Positions 36,270 to 46,429 of a DNA stretch of 64,000 nt are shown here, piece after piece. Position numbers and translations under genes: made by a program. This DNA comes from Climacium dendroides (taxonomy: Eukaryota > Streptophyta > Bryopsida > Hypnales > Climaciaceae), in the NCBI GenBank assembly GCA_950106755.1, contig OX467089.1, positions 26,703,345 to 26,767,344 on the forward strand, read 5' to 3'. The number at the start of each line of letters is the position of its first letter. Position 1 is the stretch's first letter. The notes beneath the pieces are model-generated. The model ran no database searches and was not told the DNA's origin. It saw nothing but the letters and a program-made list of their open reading frames with translations.

Positions 36270-36969
36270 TTAAGTTAATGATTCCACAATATCCAAAAGG
36301 GTGATTTCCACAATCACCAATCTTTTAAGGGTTAAACAACCTCAAAACAATTCCAAAGCACCATACTCTCCACTTGTGGTTGGTTGCTTTGTACTTTATC
36401 ATTGGCAATGAAATCCAGTTTCATATGTTTCCCAAACAGAAAAACTGCACTAGTAGGGTATCTAAAAAAAGGTCATGGATTCAAACGGACACCAAGGTTA
36501 ACTTAGAAACATTGCTAAGGACTCAAAGTGTCCATTGGATGACTTCATCAAGAAGTGTAGAATGGAAAAAATAACATTCTTTCATCCAATTTCTTGGGGG
36601 AGTTGCTTGAGTACATTTTGAATTAATAGTATTGAAGATTCCTTCATTGTGGTGTTATTGATTTTTCTAAAGAAGAAGATGCTTGACCCTTGAAGCACCC
36701 TTGCTATGTAGTTTGGCCATTTCTTACTAGGCACTCTTCATATGAATTTTAGCCATGAACATGTTAATATTTGAATTTGAGTCCAACTACTGAAATGAAG
36801 CTTATAAAATATATTTTCTACTCCGATTAGAAATGTTGAAGAATTTGTAAATATCAATACTTTACAGTAATATGAATTTTGAACCTATAAATATGATTTG
36901 TTGATTTTCTGGTTTAAAGTGACACAATAACTTTTGTTTATACCATGATGTTATTGAATATAATATACA

Positions 36970-37065
36970 TCATACTACTAAAATCATAACTCCCTCTATA
37001 ATATCATAAATGCTACCATTAATACTAAAGGCTCGTGCTTGCTATACTATACATTCATTGTATCA
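36970..37065 (+). mobile_element. Helitron-like 5'-end fragment
   Basis: Starts TCATACTACTAAAATCATAA after host base A (36969). Only the first ~96 bp remain before the next element starts at TC (37066). It is the leading member of the unit 1 array. Confidence 0.6.
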
Positions 37066-37927
37066 TCGTACTACTAAAATCATAACTCCCTTTGTAATAT
37101 TACAAATGCTACCATTAATACTAGAGGCTTGTGTTTGCTATGCTACGCATTCATTGTATCACATATTAGTAGAAATTTTGATATATTTGAATAGAATGCA
37201 TGATAATGATTTCAATAAGTCTTTAGAATAATTATTTTAAATATTTTGTAAAAATATTTTCAATCATGCATACATAGAAATCGTATTTTCACACAATGTG
37301 ATATTACAGAAATAGAGTAGCAGTTCACAGTCACTTTTGTAATATCACTTTTTACAAAGGGTGATATTATAAAAATAGTGTAGTCATTACAATTGAGGTG
37401 ATATTGATATTAAAGAGGATCAATATGGTGATATTATAAAGGTAGTAATTTCATTGCTTTTCTTGTCTTTATACTTCTTTTGCATTTCTATAATTTTGTG
37501 CTTTTGTGAGCTTTGAGCTTCTGATTTTAATTTTCTATCGCTACTAACAAATGATTTGAGAAATTTATTAGATTGAACCAATTTTGAATTTCACAACAAT
37601 TAAATTATTCATGAAGTTTTTTGAGATTTACAAGTTTTTCCTTTAAATTCTTCTATTTGGGTTGCAATTGTTTGTAACAATTTTGAATGCATTCTAATGT
37701 ATGTGTATCTTTTATTGTATTCATCATTGAATGCATTTCATTCATCATTCATTAAATTTTTATTGTTTATTTCAGTATATGTTTATTTATAAAAAGATTA
37801 TATGAATATTTTAGTAATTTTTATCTAAAGATTTATTGAAATTCTTGCTTTGCATTCTATCTAATACATAAAAAATTCTAATGAAGTTTTAATAGTAAAT
37901 GTATAGCATAGTAAGCATCAACCGCTA
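37066..37927 (+). mobile_element. Helitron-like element c
   Basis: 862 bp from TCGTACTACTAAAATC to ...caaccgCTAG. It is homologous throughout to elements a and b (inverted) and to d and e. No replication-initiator or helicase frame. Confidence 0.65.
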
Positions 37928-38692
37928 GTATATTAGTAAAATTTTGATATATTTGAATAAAATGCACAATAATTATTTCAATAAGTCTTTCAAATAATAA
38001 TTTAAAATATTTTATAAAAATATTTTCAATCATACATACATAGAAATCGTATTTTCACACAATGTGATATTACAAAAATAGAGTAGCTGTTTGCAATCAT
38101 TTCTATAATATCACTTTTTACAAATGGTGATATTATAAAAATAAGGTGCAATTAAGGTGATATTAAAGAGGATCCATTGGATGGTATTATAGAGGTAGCA
38201 AATCCACTGCTTCTCTTGGCTTTACACTTCTTTGTACTTCTATGATTTTGTGCTTTTGTGAGCTTTGAGTTTTCATGATTTCAATTTTCTATTGCTACTA
38301 CCAAATGATTTTGAGAAATTTATTCAATTGAAGTGATTTTGGATTCCACAACAATCAAATTATTCACAAAGTTTTTGAGATTTATAAGTTTTTCTTTTCA
38401 CTTCTTCAATTTGGATTGCCATTATTTGTAACAATTGAGTCAAATTTCTAATGCATTGTAATGTATGTGTATCTTTTACCGTATTCATCATTGCATGTAT
38501 TTCGTTCATTATTCATTAAATTTTGGTTGTTTATTTCAGTATATGCTTATTTATTAAAAAAATTATATGAAGACTTTAATAATTTTTATCTAAAGATTAA
38601 TTGAAATTCTTACTCTGCATTCTATCTAATACATAAAAATTCTAATGAAATTCTAATGGTGAATGTGTAGCATAGCAAGCACCAACCGCTAG
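37928..38692 (+). mobile_element. Helitron-like element d, 5'-truncated
   Basis: Follows the CTAG of element c directly but lacks the first ~120 bp, starting at the internal word tattagtaaaattttgata. It ends caccaaccgCTAG at 38689-38692. Confidence 0.6.
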
Positions 38693-39541
38693 TCATACTA
38701 CTAAAATCATAAGTCCCTTTGTAATATCACAAATTCTTTCATTAATACTAGGGGCTTGTACTTGCTATGCTAAGCATTCATTATATCACATATGAGTAAA
38801 AATTTGATATATTTGAATAGAATGCATGATAATGATTTCGATAAGTCTTTAAAATAATTATTTTAATTATTCTATAAAAATGTTTCCAATCATGCATACA
38901 TAAAAATCATATTTTTCACACAATGTGATATTATTGAAATAGAGTAGCAGTTTACAATCACCTCCATGGAGTGATATTATAGAAATAATATAGTCGTTGC
39001 AATTGAGGTGATATTAAAGAGGATGAATATGGTGATATTGTAAAGGTAGCAATTCCATGCTTTTCTTGGCTTTATACTTCTTTTGCATTTTTATGATTTT
39101 GTGCTTTTGTAAGCTTTGAGCTTATGATTTCAATTTTCTATTGCTACTACCAAATGATTTGAGAAATTTATTAGATTGAATAGATTTTGGATTTCACAAC
39201 AATGAAATTGTTCACAAAGCTTTTGAGATTTATAAGTTTCTCCTTTAAATTCTTTTATTTGGGTTGCTATTGTTTGTAACAATTGAGTCAAATTTCTAAT
39301 GCATTCTAATGTAGGTGTATCTTTTACCGTATTCATCATTGCATGTATTTCATTCATCATTCATTAAATTTCTATTGTTTATTTCAGTATATGATTATTT
39401 ATTAAAAGAAATTGTATGAAGATTTTAGTAATTTTTATCGGAAGATGTTTTGAAATTCTTGTTTTGCATTCTATCTAATACATAAAAATTCTTATGAAAT
39501 CGTAATAGTGAATGTGTAGCAAAGCAAGCAACAACCGCTAG
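38693..39541 (+). mobile_element. Helitron-like element e
   Basis: 849 bp. It starts TCATACTACTAAAATC directly at the CTAG end of element d and ends CTAG at 39538-39541 followed by host T. It carries, antisense, the internal small frame (39130-39360, 76 residues, ATG-started) homologous to that at 28978-29166. Confidence 0.65.
39130..39360 (-). CDS. Helitron-borne small frame, 76 residues
   Basis: Starts MMNEIHAMMNTVKDTPTLEC and shares the LTQLLQTIATQI helix and the LCEQFHCCEIQN segment with the frame at 28978-29166, then extends to VVAIEN. A homologous frame is open at 54002-54232. Its persistence in diverged copies hints at past coding use. I recognise no family. Confidence 0.3.
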   Translation of the reverse strand: MMNEIHAMMNTVKDTPTLECIRNLTQLLQTIATQIKEFKGETYKSQKLCEQFHCCEIQNLFNLINFSNHLVVAIEN

Positions 39542-39987
39542 TCTATAGTGAAAATTTTGGAATTTTTGAGAATATTCAATATTTGATATGCATTTTCTTC
39601 ATTTTGTTCTTAAAAAGCTTACAATTTTAAATTAGTTTGAAAATATTTAAATTTTTTATGATTTGTATGAGACACATCACTTCATTTCCAAAATCAAATA
39701 TAAAATTTTCATTCATAACTAATTGCAAAATGGCAACAAGCAAAGTAAGGGACTGGAATGCGTGAAATCAATGGCTTGAAATTAGTGGTCATGGGCTTGT
39801 CCTTTTAAGATTAAATGCAATTTTAGGATATTTAGGGTATAAAAACTCCAAATTTTTTACCATCCAAATAAATGTAAAATGCACTTGCCTTATTGTAGAA
39901 CCATTATTTCTCTTGTTTCATGAGTTTCAAAGACAAATTTAAGGTCCTTGATTCACAAAATGGATTCAAAATTTTCAAATTTCAAAT

Positions 39988-40548
39988 TCATACAGAATAA
40001 ACAAGGATGATAAAACCATGAGGATTTGTCCCATTGAGTGCTACTTTGTTGGGAGGAAAGAATTGTAGTACTTCATCTTCTTGTAATGTCAATGAGGTTC
40101 CTTTCAAGAAGGGAATTCTCACACAATGTATTTCTTTTGCAATATTTTGCTCAAAAGCAATGCAATTTTTTGAATGGAATATTAAGTAATATATTATTTC
40201 ATTTTTTGTGAATGAAATTGTTGAATTGCTACATATTCTTAAAACAACATCATTCAATTTGGGACGACTATACATTTTTTTGGATGAATAATTTTGTTTC
40301 ATCACATTTTGAACGTTTCATCCATTAATATAGATGTAAACAACTACATCACTCCAACAAAGATTGCTTCTTGCACTGCCTAAAATAAATGAACAAAATA
40401 TCCCTATTGTTATAAGATCAAAATTTTTAAGGTAGTCTTCATCCCCCCATGGTACCACTAGGGTGCCCTTATTGCCCCATACTTCACCTCTATGAAAAAC
40501 ACTAGAATTTTTTATTTGCAACACATGATAAATTTTGGAAATTTTCAA
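39988..40548 (-). pseudogene. Unrecognised conserved frame pair (unit 1)
   Basis: Two consecutive minus-strand frames read as parts of one old gene. The upstream part (40318-40548) includes RGEVWGNKGTLVVPWGDEDY and SDVVVYIYING. The downstream part (39988-40305) includes KLNDVVLRICSNSTISFT, FEQNIAKEIHCVRIPFLKG and a hydrophobic C-terminus GFIILVYSV. In unit 2 the downstream part stays open over 105 matching residues with only a handful of changes; in unit 0 it is broken by frameshifts. The join between the two parts is out of frame, so this is a pseudogene or has an unseen intron. I recognise no family. Confidence 0.4.
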
Positions 40549-40845
40549 TTCACATTTACGATCAAAGGCTTCAAATTAGTGAGGAGCAACATTCATATAC
40601 CTGGCTAGAATTCACTCCATTGTTACTTAAAATTTTCAATAATTAATTGCACATTGGAGAAAATCTTTGAAAAAATAATTAAATTTTAGCCAAGAGTGTG
40701 CAACAAACAATAGAATTTGATAGCCCATTTGCAACTTCCTCCACGTTGAAATTAGCATCTATTTAGTTAGTTTTGTGTTATTGTTCTCCCTAAAATCCTT
40801 TACAACTAGTAAAGTCCTTCTTTTAATACTACTCACTTTAACCCT

Positions 40846-41500
40846 TAAATGATGGACCTATGACCACTGATTTCAAGCCTCATTGTCATCACTCAGTTTG
40901 TTGCCATTTTGCAACAAGATATGTATGAAAAAATTTTAATTTATTTTTCAGAGATGAAACAAAATGCCTTCTTTATTGCACCAAAATTTTAGATTTTTTT
41001 GAAAATATTTGTTTTTTTTGTGAATTTTTGGTGATATAATGACGAAAAATCATATCAAATAAAAAATTATTTCAAAAAATCTGAAAATTTCCCCATGTGT
41101 GCATATTATAGTGATGAACAACATGGTGTAAACTCATTTTCCGTGCCATTCTATAATTATAACGTAGTAGACATTGAAAATACATCCAAAGTTCAAACTG
41201 TAATGAAAAATTGATTATTAGGAATTTTTTCAAAATTCAAATTGGAGTAGAAACCAGAGTGAATGAACTTTATTTTGTTAGTTGGGCTTAAATTCAAAAA
41301 ATGTCATTTTTGTAGAGAAATTTCAGATTTAAAGCAAGGAACAACAACTTTCTAAAATACACTAAAATAGCTTATTTTGTGATCCGTTTTTTTAAGTAAC
41401 TTCTCATTTATGTGAAGACAAACAATAGCATAACTCCAAACTCAACTAGATTATCTTCATAACCCAACAACGAAGGTCAACAAAAAAGAAGTGGATGAGA
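40846..41500. repeat. Dispersed repeat shared with 13690-14350
   Basis: Starts TTAACCCTTAAATGATGGAC and is collinear with the left-arm copy to 'ttattttgttagttgggctt' and beyond. The first ~100 bp are inverted relative to 39718-39812 in the same unit. Confidence 0.55.
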
Positions 41501-41709
41501 AACTGCTTCCCAACTCTCTACAGTTCAGTAAACATTCATCAAAAAGCCACAAAATGGCCTTCTGGGTTAAGGTAGTCTTCAATGTAGCATAGTGCACAGA
41601 ATTCCATTAATCAGTTCTCGGATCACTGGTGAGGGGAGGTCGAGAGACTCAAAAAATGTGGCACCAAATAGAAGGGCAATTTTTTACATCCAACTTTGTG
41701 TGGGGCACC

Positions 41710-42015
41710 CAATCTCCGTGGCACAGAGTCAATAACAAAAGCACTTGCATTTCCACGAGTTGAAGTTCCAACAAGACCAGACGTGGCGCCTTCCGAAAGA
41801 TTTCTAATTTGGGGTGAAAGAAGCAGCTTCGGAAGCCTGGCCAGGCTGACGGATCCTTGTTCGACTTCCAGTCCCTCCCGGTAGTCCTCTACCGAGTGGA
41901 GTCCGCTGTCCACACAGCGGCTTTGACCACAGCCGCCGAAACAACCGGACGTGTTGGGCAGGTTGACAACACAGTACCTCCTCACGACTGCTCTCCGCAA
42001 CACGAACACTATAAA
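41710..42015 (+). promoter_or_regulatory. Promoter of DUF3455 array copy 2
   Basis: The same architecture as copy 1: ACGTGGC core, palindrome at 41834-41847, TTGAC cores and TATA box at 42010-42015. It differs from copy 1 by small insertions (ttccaaca-type near 41766 and a few bases near 41860) that copy 3 shares. Confidence 0.7.
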
Positions 42016-42223
42016 GCCACCTTCACAGACTCATCACTCTTCATTCCAACCCACACCGTTCCAAGCTCACAACCAAGCCTCTCAAAATCCAACTTCAGGC
42101 ATCAAGTTCACAAGAACAACAGCAGTTACGTCGACAACTGGAGTTCCTTACAGCCGCACCACATATCGCCATCTGCAGTGACGTCTTCGACATCGAGCTA
42201 GACCAGTCCGACTGCAACCAACA

Positions 42224-42814
42224 ATGGCAGTGAAATTGCTACTCTTGGTAACCCTAGCGTCGCTTGCATTCTGCGTGGCGTTAGCCGCCAGGGATCTCAC
42301 CGAAACGCAGTCCATTCCATCCTCAATTCAGGTCCCGGAAGACTCAAACCACCACTACAAGCTTCACCAAGCTGTCCACGGTCGCGGCTACCAGCACTAC
42401 AAATACAACGGCACTTCCTGGGAGCTGTACAACGCGACCGCCCGTCTTTACAACGCGGAGAACAAGCAAGTGGGCCGCCACTTCTTTCTCCCGGAACTCG
42501 ACAGTCAAGGTGGGCAAGCCACATGGGAGTCTCTCCAGTCCAAAACGAACGGCGGAGTTTCCTTCAGCATCGTCACTTGCAAAACTGTGTCGAAGGATAC
42601 AGTCGACGAGGATAGTATTCCGTGGGTGTTGTTGAAGGCTACGCAGGCCTCGGGAAGCAAGCAGTTCTTCGGGGAAGTGGTGTTCGTGCAAAGGGTGAAC
42701 ACCCAAATGGGACTTGCACCGAAGAGTACCAAGAGCGATTGTGTGGGAGATGTGAAGAAGTCGCCTTACACTGCCGACTACTTGTTCTACGTTTCGGAAA
42801 CGCAACAACACTGA
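42224..42814 (+). CDS. Secreted DUF3455 family protein, array copy 2
   Basis: A 196-codon intronless exon with the same start context, signal peptide (1-22), sequons (N62, N70), cysteines (C119, C173) and family landmarks as copy 1. The encoded protein is identical to copy 1. I saw one synonymous difference in the coding DNA (caa/cag at Gln29). Its flanks differ much more from unit 1 than the coding part does, which points to recent homogenisation or selection on the gene segment. Intact start, stop and promoter argue that it is expressed. Function unknown. Confidence 0.93.
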   Translation: MAVKLLLLVTLASLAFCVALAARDLTETQSIPSSIQVPEDSNHHYKLHQAVHGRGYQHYKYNGTSWELYNATARLYNAENKQVGRHFFLPELDSQGGQATWESLQSKTNGGVSFSIVTCKTVSKDTVDEDSIPWVLLKATQASGSKQFFGEVVFVQRVNTQMGLAPKSTKSDCVGDVKKSPYTADYLFYVSETQQH

Positions 42815-43070
42815 TTAGGGTAGGATTAGGCCGGTATTGCTCGAACTTATTCTTTGCCAGCCCATTTTTGACTGAAACTTGAGGCTATCACTCCAAAGTG
42901 AGTTTGGGCGTTAGCCTGAAGTGAGTGTAGATTAGTGCAGTGCATGCTCGAGACTCGATTCTCCTGATGCAAACTCGGAAACTAGGATTTCTGTTCGTAG
43001 AGAACATCCATTCTGTCATTCAGAAGGTGTTTTGTTTAATTTGTGCATAAAAATGATTTGCTAATTCCAA

Positions 43071-43346
43071 GCTTGGTCTTGCACCGGGAGCTTTGGTGGC
43101 ATCTAGAAGTCGCCAAGTTTATACATCTGTGTCGACTATTTGTTCTCAGTTTCGGAAACGCAACATCATGAATTCGAGTATTGATCAGTCTTGTTCTTCC
43201 TTGCCAGCCAATTTTTGGAACGTGAGGCTTTCACTCTGAGTGAGATTGGGAGCGGAATCAGGGAACTTTGAGTGTTAGCCTGAACGGTGTGTGGAGATTA
43301 GGGTTGTGCATGCTGGGGACTTGTTATCGGGTGCTTGCAAGAAGGA
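43071..43346 (+). pseudogene. Decayed tandem copy of the gene's 3' end (unit 2)
   Basis: The same remnant as in unit 1 at an offset of exactly 10275 bp, essentially unchanged between units 1 and 2. Confidence 0.75.
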
Positions 43347-43587
43347 CTGGTGTTTTGGGGGTAGCGTTTTGGTGAGAACATGGATTTATGTGGCCACTAC
43401 TATGATTAAAATGAATACTTTTTTGGTGGAACAATTGTAGTTGATCAGAAGGAAAAATCTATGGCTAGAAGTGGTATTGCATGTATTATGGACTATTTGG
43501 GAATATTGAATCAATACTATATGAAAAAGGGTACTTTGTCCTAGAAAATAGTTGTATGGGCAGTTTTTGATAAAATGGCGTCATTGT

Positions 43588-43728
43588 ACTACTTTGGCAA
43601 TTTATACGGGTTCAGATCAAGTAATTTGAATTGTACTAATTTGGCAATTTATACGGGTTCAGATCAAGTAATTTGAATTATACTAATTTGGCAATTTATA
43701 CGGGTTCAAATCAAGCAATTTGAAATGT
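43588..43728 (+). repeat. 47-bp minisatellite, three copies (unit 2)
   Basis: Monomers start at 43588, 43635 and 43682. The last carries the agcaatttgaaatg variant that is also the last (or only) monomer in units 1 and 3. Confidence 0.8.
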
Positions 43729-43969
43729 ACAACTATTTTAGATGTTTGAAGTATGTACCTTTCCTAAGTGTCTAAAATCTACAAAAGTTGTATATCTCAT
43801 ATTCATGGTTCAACCTATATTGACAAAAATCTATACCAATAATAGGTGTCTAAAACCTATATAAGTTGAAGATTTTGGAATCTATACCTATCCTATATGG
43901 CACTTTTATGTTCAAGACTAGGTGGCTGGAAAATGGTACATGCGATTGTAATGAAATTCCCCATATACA

Positions 43970-45440
43970 ATGATGTATAAATTAATTATAAATAGAAAAT
44001 CATTAGACCCACTTATCCACCTCTAAAAATTTGCTATTTGTGAGGACTCGATGGTGATTAGGTTTCACCCAAACAATGAGCTTTAATTAAACCATCTTCA
44101 TTGTTGTAAAGTGTACATGCTAGGGAGTTCTATTTGCACAAACTTGAAGGATATAAAATAATATATTTCTAGATAACATAGCAAGATTAATAAAATTTGA
44201 GTGATAATTTGAAGTGAGGTTGAATAAGTGTAAATCTATGGAATTGTACTTGTTGTGGACTCAATCTTCATGATGACCACTTTCACAACTACTACTTTAG
44301 TTTAATGTTTTTTTGGTTGACAATACAATTTTTGTTGAAATTATATTCAAGCTTCTACCTTGTTTTTTCCAATTTTACCTCATAAAGACAAATATAATTG
44401 GTAATTCATTAAATAGAGAATCACTCCCTTTCAAACTCCAATAGTCAAACAGAGCAAGATTGGGAGGTGCACATGAAGAGATGTAGAGGTTGCTGAAAAT
44501 GAAAATAAAGGGCTTTTGTTTTCACTTGTTTTTGCACTCCTGCCTCGTGGAGATGAGCATATTCAAAAATCCAATTGAGAAAATCATATGTTTTTCCACT
44601 CTCTTCGCATAGACAGGAGCATGTTCCAAAATTCAATGGAGTAAATCATACGTTCTAGGGCTAGTTTTAATCATTACCCACGGTGCTTTGGAATGCTGAA
44701 AGCCTGAAACAAGCTGAATTATGAGTGTGCATTAGGTATCGTTGTTGTCCGTGTGCGTTTAGACTTTAAGAGGACACTGGAGTACCTAAACTCTTTTAAT
44801 CCTGCTGGCAATCCTGCCTTCATCGTCTCAGATGACCGACGAGTACAAAGCAACTGCCAAATTTCAAAGCTTCTGGAACCTGGAGCGGCAATTTCTGCTT
44901 CAAGCTGAAGATCTTGCCTCACGGCACCCAACTGGCTTTCAAAGGATGAGACCGCACAATAAACAAGAGATGGAAGCTTGGTTTTGACTTGTTTCGAACA
45001 AGAATCGCTCTGTTTGAAAGCTCGGTTCGGTGTAGTGCTCTAATGAAAATACTAACCCTTCAACGCCGGGCTGGTGACCGTGGAAATCAGCCCTTTTGGA
45101 ACCGTGTGAGATCGTCTAGTTTAAAAAAATAAAATATAATCATTGGGAGTCAAACTACTGTAGAAAATTTCCCCTTTCCAACCTTAATTCCGAGGATGAA
45201 TAGTTTTATTTCTGTCCTACACAGGAGAATTCAAAGTCACCCATCGGACGCGAGACGTCCGGGTCAGTGAAAACATTATTGGTGAATAATGGCCAGTAAC
45301 CTATAGTAATATTGGCTAGCATGTTGCCACTTTGAAGTCTCAATTCGGAGTAGTTCGGCAAGTGAATTTTGGGACTGAGGAGGAGCCCGATTGCCAACAA
45401 GAGGACCCCCTTTTCAATGAAAGGCTTTTGATGTTATAGA
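43970..45440. other. Block absent from unit 1: left part, no recognised gene
   Basis: Between about 44650 and 45400 composition is nearer normal, and two minus-strand frames (44719-44931 and 45206-45400) occur. Neither begins at a convincing ATG and I recognise no family. 45049-45200 (aacccttcaacgccgggct..., gtggaaatcagccc, gggagtcaaactactgtag) resembles 26930-27060 and so is a dispersed repeat. Unit 3 carries the same sequence at +14115. Confidence 0.4.
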
Positions 45441-45463
45441 TGTTCTTGTTTGAGCTTACCATG

Positions 45464-45805
45464 AAATCTCACGCTAAAGCTGCTTTAGAGGAACCATGAG
45501 ATAAGAATCCGCTTACCAAAGTGTGGATTCAAATTGGACAAAATGCTCTCATGCTCAATCGGCTCTCAAAGTTTTTTAAAGTGGACAAAGTAGCCATTTG
45601 TGTGGTCCTTGGCAATGTGGAGGACGAATGCACATTTTCTACATTGAGTTTCATGAAGCCCAAGCTCCGCAACAGGCTTTCTGGGCATGTTGACACTTGT
45701 GTCAAGTTGTTCTTGTAGGATGTCTTTACTCTAGAGACCTTCCCTGTAACCAAGGCCATTTCTTCATGGCGTGAAGAAAGACTACGACCGGGAATAGATA
45801 TGTAA
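45464..45805 (+). pseudogene. hAT transposase C-terminal remnant (unit 2)
   Basis: The reading frame gives NPLTKVWIQIGQ, LSKFFKVDKVAICVVLGNVE, DECTFSTLSFMKPKLRNRL and, after a TAG at 45716-45718, DVFTLETFPVTKAISSWRE. This is the order and wording of the hAT dimerisation region (the ECTFSTL...KLRNRL core). In-frame stops (TGA near 45497, TAG at 45716) and the missing N-terminal part show it is dead. No terminal repeats identified. Unit 3 carries the same fragment. Confidence 0.7.
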
Positions 45806-46429
45806 GGAATTTGTTTCCATTAATCCGGTGTGAGCTTTCATTTCGTCACTTGGAACTCATTGTTTTGTCTTTTTTGTTTTTAATTATTTTGAGTACAGTT
45901 TTAGATACAAAAAGCCCCCAAAAGAGTGTAAAACCAAAATAGGTATGTTACATACCACTATAATATTTGGTCATAAATTGAGTGTTTTTATCCAAATAGA
46001 ACCCAAACCTAGTTGAAAATAGGTTAGATCTTGAAAAATAGGGTAAATTATAAATAATTAGTGAAAATGGTCAAAATAGCCAAAAATTACCCTATACATG
46101 ACAAACTATAGCCCAATTAGTCAGAGGGAACCTAGGTGAGAACCCTAAGATGATTTCTAGGGAGAGGTTTCAAGTTCCAAAACCATATTTCATTTTTAGT
46201 AAAAACCCCAATTGTTGGCTTGCAAGCGTAATGAATTCAAGATGGGATTGTAGAGGAATCTACGATCAAGGGAGGGTGTTCTAGGGGCATTTTCATGCTA
46301 GGAACTCATAGGTGAAATCGGCTCACCAAAATTCTTCTTTGTGTGAAAGATTCCTTGAGCATTGATAATTAAAGGAGATGGCGGAATTTGAATCTCTTAT
46401 GACCATTATACAAAGTAAGAATATGAGCT

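Larger units (their letters stand above)
31100..41590 (+). repeat. Macro-unit 1
   Basis: Starts at the conserved agttctcggatcactggtga (about 31110) and carries gene copy 1, the decayed 3'-end copy, the TTAA elements, the Helitron-like array and the minus-strand frame at 40.0-40.5 kb. ATG-to-ATG distance to the next unit is 10275 bp. It lacks the block present at about 43970-49765 in unit 2: here attccccat (about 33650) runs straight into attagaacatat. It has about 250 extra bases between 31200 and 31445 and helitron DNA deleted from unit 2. Confidence 0.8.
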
